Below are positions 41,299-49,247 of a stretch of DNA of 64,000 nucleotides, piece after piece. Position numbers and translations under genes: made by a program. A model generated the notes under the pieces. The model was not told the origin of the DNA. It was given only the letters and a program-made list of their open reading frames with translations, and did no database searches. How positions within the stretch are numbered: position 1 is the first letter of the stretch; each line of letters begins with the position of its first letter. Origin of the DNA: Ruminococcus sp. (GTDB lineage Bacteria > Bacillota > Clostridia > Oscillospirales > Ruminococcaceae); contig NZ_JAHZAX010000001.1 in assembly GCF_019423705.1 (NCBI RefSeq), forward strand, positions 3,998 to 67,997, read 5' to 3'.

Positions 41299-42726
41299 TT
41301 ATTTATTTTCGACCTTGACTTTCTGTTCTTCGGATTTTTGATCCTTGCTGCTGTCGTGCTCGATCCTGTCACGATGAGTTTCAAGGGGGGCTGTGTTGGT
41401 CACGCCCTCTGTGGCTTCGGGGATAAAGCAGGTCTTTACTGTCATAAACAGTATTTTTATATCAAGGGCAAGGCTCTGATGTTCTATGTACATAAGGTCT
41501 AGCTTCAGCTTATCGTAAGGGGTGGTGTTGTATTTTCCCATTACCTGTGCATAGCCTGTTAAGCCTGCCTTGACCTTTAGTCTGTACTTGAACTCAGGCA
41601 TTGTCTTTTCGTATTTCTTTGCGATCTCAGGGCGCTCGGGACGAGGGCCTACAAAGGACATATCGCCTTTAAGGATATTGATAAGCTGTGGAAGCTCGTC
41701 AAATCTTATTTTTCGGATAAACTTTCCGATAGGGGTGATACGGTCGTCATTCTTTTTCGCAAGGGTAGCGCCGCTCTTTTTCTCGGCGTCAACTATCATA
41801 CTGCGAAATTTGTATACCTTGAAAACTCTGCCCCCTGTGGTAAGTCTTTTCTGGGAATAGAGCACGGGGCCGCCGTCATAGGCCTTTATAGCGATCGCTG
41901 TCGCAAGCATAAAGGGCGAGGCGATAAGCAGGGCTATGGCTGAAAGAAGCACGTCCAAAAAGCGCTTTGTAGCCTTTTGCTCCCATTGCAGGCCGTCGTT
42001 TCTTGCAAGGAGAAGTGGGGTATCGAAAAGGTGAAAATCCTCCGCTCCTCTGACGATGATATCCGAAAGCTTCGGATTTATGTAGGTACGGATAGAATTT
42101 TCAAAGGTGAATTTCAGCAGCTTGTTTCTCAGATCGTTTGGTATATCGGAGATTATAACTGCTTCGTGCTTTAAAATGGCACGCTCGATATCCTCCAAGC
42201 TCTCTTCGCAGCTTATGGAAGCGCATATCCTGTATTTGTCGTTTCGGGAGCTCATTTTCGTCACAAGATACTTTGCGTTCTTGTTTCCGTAAACGATTAT
42301 CATTTTACGAGGGGGGTACATTGCTTGATAGAGCCAAGTGAAAATAAAGCTCCACACGAATGCGACTGCCGCTTCGATAAGGGTGAGCACCAGCATTGGG
42401 GCAACGTTAAGCCTGCCTCGTCCGATAAGAGAGATAAGGATAAATTCCACCACGTTTGCGCCCAATATGCCAAGCACTTGTGAGCCGAACAGGCCTGTGA
42501 ATTTTGCATAGCCAAGGCGGAAGCCGTTGAATGTTCTCGCCATTGCCATATACATAATAGTATATATTCCCACCATAAGGATATTACCATTGTTCCAGAA
42601 CGGGTCGAGCATATCCTTATTATAGTAATTATACCAAACCACGCTGAAGCCCTTCATAAAAACGCATATTATCACAAGGGCGCTCAGATAGTTCAGTATT
42701 CTTTTGAACTGATCTCTGTTATTCAA
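41299..42726 (-). CDS. Polyprenyl-phosphate sugar-1-phosphate transferase (WcaJ/CpsE-like)
   Basis: This 475-residue membrane enzyme starts surface polysaccharide synthesis by moving a sugar phosphate to undecaprenyl phosphate. The first half has four to five transmembrane segments and a CoA-binding-like cytoplasmic domain. The catalytic C-terminal domain (about 255-450) starts ATKRFLDVLLSAIALLI and has VYKFRSMIVDA, DELPQLINILKGDMSFVGPRPERPE and KAGLTGYAQV. A charged tail of about 30 residues follows. It has its own promoter and no neighbouring polysaccharide genes, so it may initiate an exopolysaccharide made by enzymes encoded elsewhere. Confidence 0.94.
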   Translation of the reverse strand: MNNRDQFKRILNYLSALVIICVFMKGFSVVWYNYYNKDMLDPFWNNGNILMVGIYTIMYMAMARTFNGFRLGYAKFTGLFGSQVLGILGANVVEFILISLIGRGRLNVAPMLVLTLIEAAVAFVWSFIFTWLYQAMYPPRKMIIVYGNKNAKYLVTKMSSRNDKYRICASISCEESLEDIERAILKHEAVIISDIPNDLRNKLLKFTFENSIRTYINPKLSDIIVRGAEDFHLFDTPLLLARNDGLQWEQKATKRFLDVLLSAIALLIASPFMLATAIAIKAYDGGPVLYSQKRLTTGGRVFKVYKFRSMIVDAEKKSGATLAKKNDDRITPIGKFIRKIRFDELPQLINILKGDMSFVGPRPERPEIAKKYEKTMPEFKYRLKVKAGLTGYAQVMGKYNTTPYDKLKLDLMYIEHQSLALDIKILFMTVKTCFIPEATEGVTNTAPLETHRDRIEHDSSKDQKSEEQKVKVENK

Positions 42727-42767
42727 TAAATAACCGCCTTTCTCAGCCGTAATCTATGACAACTAAG

Positions 42768-42796
42768 AGTATATCACATTTTGCCCGAATAATCAA
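42768..42796 (-). promoter_or_regulatory. Predicted promoter of the sugar transferase gene
   Basis: TTGATT (42796-42791), a 17-base spacer and TATACT (42773-42768), 40 bases before the ATG. Confidence 0.7.
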
Positions 42797-42916
42797 GCTT
42801 TACACGCAATTTTCACCTGTTTCCACCCTTTTCAGACCGTTTTTGCATTAATTTTCATATATTGTCAACAGTTTTGATATAGTTTAAATCTATGTCAAAA
42901 CATAAAATATAACTTA

Positions 42917-42945
42917 TTGATTTAGTGGGAATAATGTGTTATAAT
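42917..42945 (+). promoter_or_regulatory. Predicted promoter of metF
   Basis: TTGATT (42917-42922), a 17-base spacer and TATAAT (42940-42945), leaving a leader of about 220 bases that contains two palindromic repeats. Confidence 0.7.
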
Positions 42946-42992
42946 AATTGTGATAAATATAAAAGTTTGTCGGAAAATAGCACCAAAGCAAT

Positions 42993-43045
42993 GGGACGTC
43001 AATTTATCTGCGAGTAACGGTGAGCAGATAAATTTCGCCGTTCCC
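42993..43045. repeat. Long palindrome in the metF leader
   Basis: AATTTATCTGC (43001-43011) and GCAGATAAATT (43024-43034) form a perfect 11-bp stem, with GGGA/TCCC at the outer edges. One arm is similar to the sequence at 21466-21487, so it is a member of a separate dispersed family. Confidence 0.75.
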
Positions 43046-43073
43046 TACAAATTAGGTAAATTCGTTGTTTTTT

Positions 43074-43100
43074 TGTAGAGGCGAACAGCGTTCGCCCGTT
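43074..43100 (-). repeat. Short-form dispersed repeat, inverted orientation
   Basis: TGTAGAGGCGAACAGCGTTCGCCCGTT, a copy lying in the metF leader. Confidence 0.88.
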
Positions 43101-43173
43101 ACGGCGTATGTTCTTATCGACAAATTTTTGCTTTATAGCACATAAAAATAATTACCCGAAAAGAGGAAAATAA

Positions 43174-44028
43174 ATGAAAACCAACGAACTTTTCAAGACA
43201 AAGACAACATTGTCATTTGAGGTATTCCCTCCAAAGAGCACGACGCCTGTTGAGAGCATTTACAGCACTATTGCGCAGCTACAACCGCTGAACCCTGATT
43301 TTATCAGCGTTACATATGGTGCAGGCGGAAGCGTGAACAATGCGACTATCGAGATATGCAATGCTATCAAAAATCATCACGGCATTGAGTCTGTTGCACA
43401 TCTGCCCTGTCTTTATCAGACAAAGCAGAGGGTACTTGAGCAACTTGACGAGATGAAGAAAGACGGCATTGAGAACATTCTTGCGCTGAGAGGCGACAGA
43501 AACCCAGATTTTGAGCCTGCGGGAGAATTCCATTATGCGGCTGATCTTGTAAGCTTCATCAAAGAAAACAGCGATTTCAATGTAATCGGCGCTTGTTATC
43601 CGGAGTGTCACCCTGAGTGCGGAAGCATTGTGGAAGATATCAGACATTTAAAGAACAAAGTTGACGCAGGCTGTTCGCAGCTTATCACGCAGCTTTTCTT
43701 TGACAACAGCACATTTTACGATTTCAGAGAAAAGACTGCGATCGCCGGTATAAACGTGCCGATCGAGGCAGGAATTATGCCTGTGACGAACAAGAAGCAG
43801 ATTATGAGAATGACGACGCTTTGCCACGCAACGCTGCCAAAGAAGTTTTTAAAAATAATGGACAAATACGAAGATGATCCGATAGCGATGAGGGACGCAG
43901 GGATAGCGTATGCGGTATCGCAGATCGTGGACTTGATAGCCAATGATGTTGATGGAATACATCTTTACACGATGAACAATCCGTACATTGCGGAGAAGAT
44001 ATGCGAAGCGGTGAAAAGCCTTTTTTAA
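43174..44028 (+). CDS. metF: Methylenetetrahydrofolate reductase
   Basis: The 284-residue FAD-dependent TIM-barrel enzyme reduces 5,10-methylene- to 5-methyl-tetrahydrofolate for methionine synthesis or one-carbon flow. Conserved parts are LSFEVFPPKSTTP at the start with the catalytic Glu, SVTYGAGGS, ILALRGD, QLFFDN and GIMPVTN. The length is usual for the bacterial form. GAGGAAAATAA precedes the ATG. It is monocistronic. Confidence 0.95.
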   Translation: MKTNELFKTKTTLSFEVFPPKSTTPVESIYSTIAQLQPLNPDFISVTYGAGGSVNNATIEICNAIKNHHGIESVAHLPCLYQTKQRVLEQLDEMKKDGIENILALRGDRNPDFEPAGEFHYAADLVSFIKENSDFNVIGACYPECHPECGSIVEDIRHLKNKVDAGCSQLITQLFFDNSTFYDFREKTAIAGINVPIEAGIMPVTNKKQIMRMTTLCHATLPKKFLKIMDKYEDDPIAMRDAGIAYAVSQIVDLIANDVDGIHLYTMNNPYIAEKICEAVKSLF

Positions 44029-44040
44029 TTCGCATAGAGC

Positions 44041-44166
44041 GAGTTTAAGCGAGGAATGAAGTTATCGCCTAGCGGCGATGGATTTTAAAAGCTTCAAAAG
44101 TCCGAACTTGCACTCAGTAAAATTCGCAAAGAGCGGAGCGATTTTGCGACACGCCAACGTAAAGCG
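44041..44166. repeat. Inverted copy of the ATCGCC / CGTGTCGC composite repeat
   Basis: GAGGAATGAAG, the hairpin ATCGCCTAGCGGCGAT and, further right, GCGATTTTGCGACACGCCAACGTAAAG are the reverse complement of the parts seen at 59620-59737 (ACGTTAGCGTGTCGCAAATTCGC, ATCGCCGCTAGGCGATTCC, ATTCCTC). Confidence 0.75.
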
Positions 44167-44210
44167 GCTGATAAGAGCACCAGCCAAAGTTAAAGATAAC
44201 CACCAAAACC

Positions 44211-44248
44211 AAACCAATGTTCAGCAAAGAGCATTGGTTTATTTTGAT
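44211..44248 (+). terminator. Terminator downstream of metF
   Basis: AAACCAATG pairs with CATTGGTTT, followed by ATTTTG. It lies about 180 bases after the metF stop, beyond a repeat. Confidence 0.7.
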
Positions 44249-44277
44249 TTGGGAAATTATAGAGGAACGCAAAGCGG

Positions 44278-44334
44278 TAGGGGAAAATTGTTGCTCGACA
44301 AAGCTTGCAACAATTTGCGCCCTCGACGTCCCGT
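44278..44334 (-). repeat. Chimeric dispersed repeat
   Basis: The left part GTAGGGGAAAATTGTTGCTCGACAAAGC is an inverted long-form copy. The right part ends GCCCTCGACGTCCCGTT, the half-core of the GGGACGTCGAGG family (32748-32773). Two repeat families are joined within one element. Confidence 0.75.
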
Positions 44335-44364
44335 TGGTTTGTCAGCATTTGTGTGGAAATGATT

Positions 44365-44388
44365 GGGCGACCAAAGGTCGCCCCTCCA
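44365..44388 (+). repeat. Short-form dispersed repeat
   Basis: GGGCGACCAAAGGTCGCCCCTCCA, a perfect 8-bp stem. Confidence 0.88.
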
Positions 44389-44445
44389 TACTAGATTTGC
44401 TGCTTTCAAAAAATAAAAAATTTTTTTATTCCGCCTGCAACATTT

Positions 44446-44474
44446 TTGCACTTTTTGTACACTTATATTATGAC
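44446..44474 (+). promoter_or_regulatory. Predicted promoter of the sigma-factor gene
   Basis: TTGCAC (44446-44451), a 17-base spacer and TATGAC (44469-44474), 20 bases before the TTG start. The region also contains TGCAAC upstream, so an additional ECF-type autoregulated promoter cannot be excluded. Confidence 0.5.
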
Positions 44475-44495
44475 GGACGTTAGGGGTGATATATC

Positions 44496-45029
44496 TTGGA
44501 CAAAAAACAAAGAAAAAAACTTGTCGAACTTGCGGTGCAAGGCGATACAGACGCCTTCTCTAAACTGTATGGGGAGATATATAAGGAGCTTTATTATTAC
44601 GCTCTCGCAAATCTCCAGAACAGCGAGGATGCCGCAGACGCTGTGCAGGACGCTGTGCTGGACGGGTTCGCAGGTATCTCTTCGCTGAAAAACAGCGAGG
44701 CTTTTGAAAGCTGGCTGTTCAAGATACTTGTCGCCAAGATCAAACAAAAACAAAAGGAATATGCACAAAGACGTTCCCATTTGGATTACATTAATGAAAG
44801 CGACGCTATAATCACAGAGGAAACAGGATTTGTGCGGTGTGAGATTTTAGAAGAGTTTGCAAACCTGAGCGAAGCGGAACGGCTTTGTATCACGCTTCAT
44901 TGTATTGCAGGCTATAAAGGCGAGGAGATCGTGGAGATAACAGGTATCAAAAATACAACGGTTCGTTCCCACATATCCAGAGGAAAAGCCAAGATCAGAA
45001 AAAAACTCAGCAGTAAGGAGGTGACATAA
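44496..45029 (+). CDS. ECF-type RNA polymerase sigma factor
   Basis: The 177-residue protein has only regions 2 and 4. Region 2 (about 18-85) shows AFSKLYGEIYKELYYYALANLQNSEDAADAVQDAV. Region 4 (about 118-172) shows LSEAERLCITLHCIAGYKGEEIVEITGIKNTTVRSHISRGKAKIRKKL. It directs RNA polymerase to a small regulon in response to an envelope signal. The start is TTG 44496, with GGGGTGAT upstream. Its stop overlaps the next ATG (TAATG), and the next gene encodes the probable membrane anti-sigma partner. Confidence 0.92.
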   Translation: MDKKQRKKLVELAVQGDTDAFSKLYGEIYKELYYYALANLQNSEDAADAVQDAVLDGFAGISSLKNSEAFESWLFKILVAKIKQKQKEYAQRRSHLDYINESDAIITEETGFVRCEILEEFANLSEAERLCITLHCIAGYKGEEIVEITGIKNTTVRSHISRGKAKIRKKLSSKEVT

Positions 45030-47440
45030 TGATACCTTTCGGAAGAGGTCACAGACGAAATAAGTTTATAAGCCAAATGGAAGAGAAAAACAAAGTCCCC
45101 GATAAGCTTATGCCTCAGAAAATCAAGGATATGCTCGATGAGGCAGGGCTCGCCAAACCTGTTATCGCAAGCGAGGAAAAGCCCGAGATAAAGCTCAATG
45201 GCGGACGTACCAACGCTCTGAGGTGTCTTGCGGTGGTGGCGGCTTTCGTCCTTGTTGTGGGCGGTGCGGCGTTTATCAAGATCAACAGCGATAACCGTGT
45301 TAAACAGTACCCGAACACAGCTGCGTCACCAGATGAGACCGACGAGCTTGACGGCCTGAGATCGACCTCATACCGCAATCTTTACAGCTTTCTTCAGAAA
45401 AATAAGGCCTTTGAAGAGGATAATGCTGTCGATCAAGACTACATTTTCAACGACTTATTAGACAGAAGCAATGATTGCTTGAGAGATTACCGTGCTGCGC
45501 TGACTGCAAAACAGATCACGGGCAATCCTTCACAGCTCACCATTACCCAGGGAGGTGTGAACATTACCCCTGCTGACAGCTACGGCGAATACAAAACAGA
45601 GATAACTTACGGCGATATCTTTTTCTATGCGGACGAAAAGGGTCTTGCAGCTTTCAGCACTAAAAAAGGCAATGTTGAGAACCTTGGATATGACTTTTTC
45701 GGCGATACTGCCCTTGAAAAATCTATCCTCGACAAAGAGACTTATGAAAGATACGGCTGCAAATTCGTCCCAAGCGTTGTGGCGATGTATCTGCAAAACG
45801 ACGAGCTCTACGTCTTTTACGATTTTATCTTACCCTTAAAATTAGGTACAAAGACGGTCGACGCCGACTATTGCGGTATGAACGTCTACGACGTCAGCGA
45901 CCCAGACAACATTCAGCTTATTAGCGAGTACCAGCAGCCGGGCGTGCTGGAATCCATTAAGAACACCGACGGAAAGGTTTACATTGTGTCACGCTATACG
46001 CAGGGTTCTGAAATGGTCAACAAAGAGGAAAAGTATGACGAGAAAAACACAGATTTTGTTCCCGTCCGCTATGTAAACGGCGAAAAGCAGCTTTTTGATG
46101 AAAGCGAAATGTATATCACGGCGCTTGAAAGCGTGCCAACGATGACGATAGTTTCGTCCTTTGACGGCAATGCGCAAGGCTCGTATATGGCTTCAAAGCT
46201 TATGGTGCTGGGCGAGAACAATATCTGCTTGGGAACGGACAACATTTATATTTACAGGGATTATTCTTTAGCGAGCGGAACATCCACAACCAAATGTATG
46301 CTGATTCAGATCGGCTGCAACGGCGGCGATCTGAAATTTGAAAACACGGCTATCCTATCCACCGACAACAGTATGTTTGGTAATACTATCGGCGGCGAAG
46401 AATATAATGGAAAGCTTACGCTGTTTTCGGTATGTGCCGGAACGGTATCATATGATGAGGACGGAGAAGAATCTTCACCGCAAGCGATTTGCACAGTACA
46501 ATGCTTTAATTCACAACTTCGTCCAGCAGGCAGAAAAGAACTCGCATATGATGCTTCGGGAGAATGTGAAAACACTTTGGCGGCTATCGAATGTGAAAAC
46601 ACTTTGGCGGCTATCGACAAAGGAAAGCTTTACGTATTCAATGTGGATTATACTGCAAACACCTTGGATTATGATGTAGTAGCGGATTGCATCACATTCG
46701 TCGAGGCATACAGCATAAGCGACAATTACACATTCGAGAAAATGAAAATGAGCGACACTCCGCTGGCACATTCAAAGTCCTATTACACAACATTCGGAGA
46801 TGACAAGGCAATTGCGATCGACACATTCTATGGTGATGACGAAAGCACAGGCAGCTATCCAAAGATGAAACTTTACGACACCAGCAAGACAGAAAAGCAG
46901 GATATGCTTATCAACGATAAAAAGGTGACGATAGAAGTAAACAAGTTTATGGACAGCCTTGATATCTGCAAGGACGAGGCGGTCTACAAATCAAACAAAA
47001 AGAAGCTTGATCGTTCGCAGATAAGCTCGTCTGACCCGATAGTGGACGTTGACAACAGTCTTATCTATCTGCCTCTGATAAAGAACGAGCAGAAGCTTGA
47101 CTATGTTTACAACGATAATGCCGACGATGAGGACTACACAGATGAATACACCCTCGGCGGCGGAACGAACGAAGTCACACATTATCTTGCGATAGTGAAA
47201 TACGATCGTGAGGGCAAAAAGCTTTCGTATCTTGGCAAGATAAAGGTAGACAGCGACATAGGCACAAAGGACACAGAGTTCGACGAATTTGTTTACACAA
47301 AGGAACTTGCTGACACAAGCGCTGTTTTCTCAAAGGACGGATATGTTTATATCTTCACCACCAAGAGCGCAGCGGCTTACAGTCTAAAAGACTTGTCAAA
47401 GGCTGTTTCGACGGCAGACAGGTCGGTCAAGAAAAGTTAA
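45029..47440 (+). CDS. Membrane-bound beta-propeller protein, probable anti-sigma partner
   Basis: This 803-residue protein has a cytoplasmic N-terminus of about 62 residues, one transmembrane segment (about 63-85) and a large extracellular part that resembles the 'secreted protein with C-terminal beta-propeller' family, with repeated blade-like strands (GKVYIVSRYTQG, GKLYVFNVDY, SLIYLPLIK, GYVYIFTTK). The topology and the coupling to an ECF sigma gene suggest that the short cytoplasmic part holds the sigma factor and the propeller senses an outside ligand. This is inference. A perfect 27-base tandem duplication at 46562-46615 repeats ECENTLAAI in frame. Confidence 0.8.
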   Translation: MIPFGRGHRRNKFISQMEEKNKVPDKLMPQKIKDMLDEAGLAKPVIASEEKPEIKLNGGRTNALRCLAVVAAFVLVVGGAAFIKINSDNRVKQYPNTAASPDETDELDGLRSTSYRNLYSFLQKNKAFEEDNAVDQDYIFNDLLDRSNDCLRDYRAALTAKQITGNPSQLTITQGGVNITPADSYGEYKTEITYGDIFFYADEKGLAAFSTKKGNVENLGYDFFGDTALEKSILDKETYERYGCKFVPSVVAMYLQNDELYVFYDFILPLKLGTKTVDADYCGMNVYDVSDPDNIQLISEYQQPGVLESIKNTDGKVYIVSRYTQGSEMVNKEEKYDEKNTDFVPVRYVNGEKQLFDESEMYITALESVPTMTIVSSFDGNAQGSYMASKLMVLGENNICLGTDNIYIYRDYSLASGTSTTKCMLIQIGCNGGDLKFENTAILSTDNSMFGNTIGGEEYNGKLTLFSVCAGTVSYDEDGEESSPQAICTVQCFNSQLRPAGRKELAYDASGECENTLAAIECENTLAAIDKGKLYVFNVDYTANTLDYDVVADCITFVEAYSISDNYTFEKMKMSDTPLAHSKSYYTTFGDDKAIAIDTFYGDDESTGSYPKMKLYDTSKTEKQDMLINDKKVTIEVNKFMDSLDICKDEAVYKSNKKKLDRSQISSSDPIVDVDNSLIYLPLIKNEQKLDYVYNDNADDEDYTDEYTLGGGTNEVTHYLAIVKYDREGKKLSYLGKIKVDSDIGTKDTEFDEFVYTKELADTSAVFSKDGYVYIFTTKSAAAYSLKDLSKAVSTADRSVKKS
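46562..46615 (+). repeat. Perfect 27-base tandem duplication inside the propeller gene
   Basis: Units 46562-46588 and 46589-46615 are identical, each beginning GAATGTGAAAACACTTTGG. The reading frame is kept and nine residues are repeated. Confidence 0.97.
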
Positions 47441-47545
47441 TATCCCCGAACAAAAATAGAAATACAAAATACAAAAAACAAGAACAAAAGTTAAAATAAA
47501 AGAAATACAATCAATTAGCCAAAATCGTAAATCTTCATAATATGG

Positions 47546-47611
47546 AACAGCCCCGATACTGTTGTGTCTTTGATACAGTTGGTGTCGGGGCTGTTTCTGC
47601 GTTTTTTGGGG
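47546..47611 (+). terminator. Terminator of the sigma/propeller operon
   Basis: AACAGCCCCGA (47546-47556) pairs with TCGGGGCTGTT (47585-47595), with an inner ACTGT/ACAGT stem. TTTCTGCGTTTTTT follows. In the remaining gap to the MATE gene at 47878 I see only AT-rich sequence without a clear promoter. Confidence 0.8.
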
Positions 47612-47877
47612 GAATTTCGAGCTTTTTTATTTGCATTTTTAACGAATATATGCTATAATGTAAGGTATGTGATCTTTTGGGCGCTTTACTTAAAGGTTTT
47701 CGTTATTGCATACAAATCGACCTGCACGTTATTGTACAATCTATACAATAAATGTTCACAGTAACATAACCAATTTATTTTGGCTTTGTGCTAAAATAAA
47801 TGACTGTTGGAATGTTAAATATAAAGAACATTAGCATTATTATAGATAGTATTGTCAGAACGGAATGGTGCATTTTA

Positions 47878-49221
47878 ATGAAAGATCTAACTAAAGGTAA
47901 CGTTACAAAGCTTATACTTATGTTTTCCCTGCCGCTGCTGCTTGGAAACGTTTTTCAGCTTTTTTATAATCTCGCTGACACTAGGATAGTGGGACAGACT
48001 TTGGGCAAGAACGCCCTTGCGGCGCTTGGTGCGACTTCGTCTGTGAACACGGTAATAGTTGGCTTTTTGAACGGCCTTACAAACGGTTTCGCCCTTGTGA
48101 CGGCAAGGTTTTTCGGCGCAAAGGACTTTGACCGAATGAGAAAGTCCGTAGCCCACGCAATAACCCTTGGCGTTGCAACGGCTGTGGTGCTCACGGCGGC
48201 AAGCCTTGTTTTCCTTGACCCTTTGCTTAAAGCACTTAACACCCCCGATAATATTTTCAAGCAGGCAAAGCTTTATATATTCGTCATTCTTTCGGGTATG
48301 ATAATATCAATGTTTTATAACGTCTGCGCAGGAATACTCAGGGCGGTGGGCGATACTGTATCGCCACTTATTTTCCTTATTATCTCCACTATCGCAAATA
48401 TCGGTCTTGACCTGCTTTTCATACTGGTGTTCAAAATGGGCGTTGAAGGTGCGGCTTATGCAACGCTTATCGCTCAGGGAATATCCGTTGTGCTGTGCAT
48501 AATATACATTATTAAAAAGCACAAGTTCCTTATCCCGAAAGCAAGCGATTTCCGATTTAACGGCAAGATCGCAGGAGATATGTACGCAAGCGGCGTATCA
48601 ATGGGGCTTATGATATCTCTCGTTGGTATCGGAACTGTTATAATGCAGGGCGCTATCAACATTTTCGGCACGGATATAATCGTTGCGCACACCACCGCAA
48701 GAAAAATATCGGAGATATTTATGCTGCCTATATCGGTATTCGGTGCGGCGGCTGCGACCTTCTCAAGCCAGAATTTCGGCGCAGGAAAGATCGACAGAGT
48801 GAAAGAGGGCGTGAAAAAGGCGACCTTTATAACCTGGGGCTGGTCTGCTATCGTCATTGCGGCGACTTGGCTCTTCACACCGTTTTTTGCACACCTTATA
48901 ACAGGCATAAGCGACGCTGCCATTGTTGACACCGTGGAGCAGTATATGAAGATAAACACGGCGTTTTACTTTATCCTTGGCATTGTTATTGTTTTCAGAA
49001 ACGCTTTGCAGGGCGTTGGCGACAAGATCACACCTATCGCTTCAAGCATTATAGAGCTTCTGGGAAAATTCGCCGTTGCAATGGTGCTTGCGCCGAGAAT
49101 GGGTTATTTCGGCATTATGATAAGCGAACCGCTTGTATGGGCTGGTATGGCGGTTATGCTCGGTATCGGATTTGCAGCTAACAAGACCTTCCGCCGTGGA
49201 TATATCGCAGCGGGAGAGTAA
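47878..49221 (+). CDS. MATE-family multidrug/metabolite exporter
   Basis: The 447-residue protein has twelve hydrophobic segments in two homologous halves. Family marks are FSLPLLLGNVFQLFYNLADTRIVG, near the N-terminus, and AGILRAVGDTVSPL, with the matching NALQGVGDKITPI in the second half. It exports cationic compounds using a sodium or proton gradient; the substrate is unknown. I start it at ATG 47878 (MKDLTKGN), the usual family start; earlier in-frame codons encode no conserved sequence. The ribosome binding site is weak. It lies 26 bases before the next transporter gene. Confidence 0.93.
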   Translation: MKDLTKGNVTKLILMFSLPLLLGNVFQLFYNLADTRIVGQTLGKNALAALGATSSVNTVIVGFLNGLTNGFALVTARFFGAKDFDRMRKSVAHAITLGVATAVVLTAASLVFLDPLLKALNTPDNIFKQAKLYIFVILSGMIISMFYNVCAGILRAVGDTVSPLIFLIISTIANIGLDLLFILVFKMGVEGAAYATLIAQGISVVLCIIYIIKKHKFLIPKASDFRFNGKIAGDMYASGVSMGLMISLVGIGTVIMQGAINIFGTDIIVAHTTARKISEIFMLPISVFGAAAATFSSQNFGAGKIDRVKEGVKKATFITWGWSAIVIAATWLFTPFFAHLITGISDAAIVDTVEQYMKINTAFYFILGIVIVFRNALQGVGDKITPIASSIIELLGKFAVAMVLAPRMGYFGIMISEPLVWAGMAVMLGIGFAANKTFRRGYIAAGE

Positions 49222-49247
49222 ACTTACCTTAATTGGGAGGAAATTAT

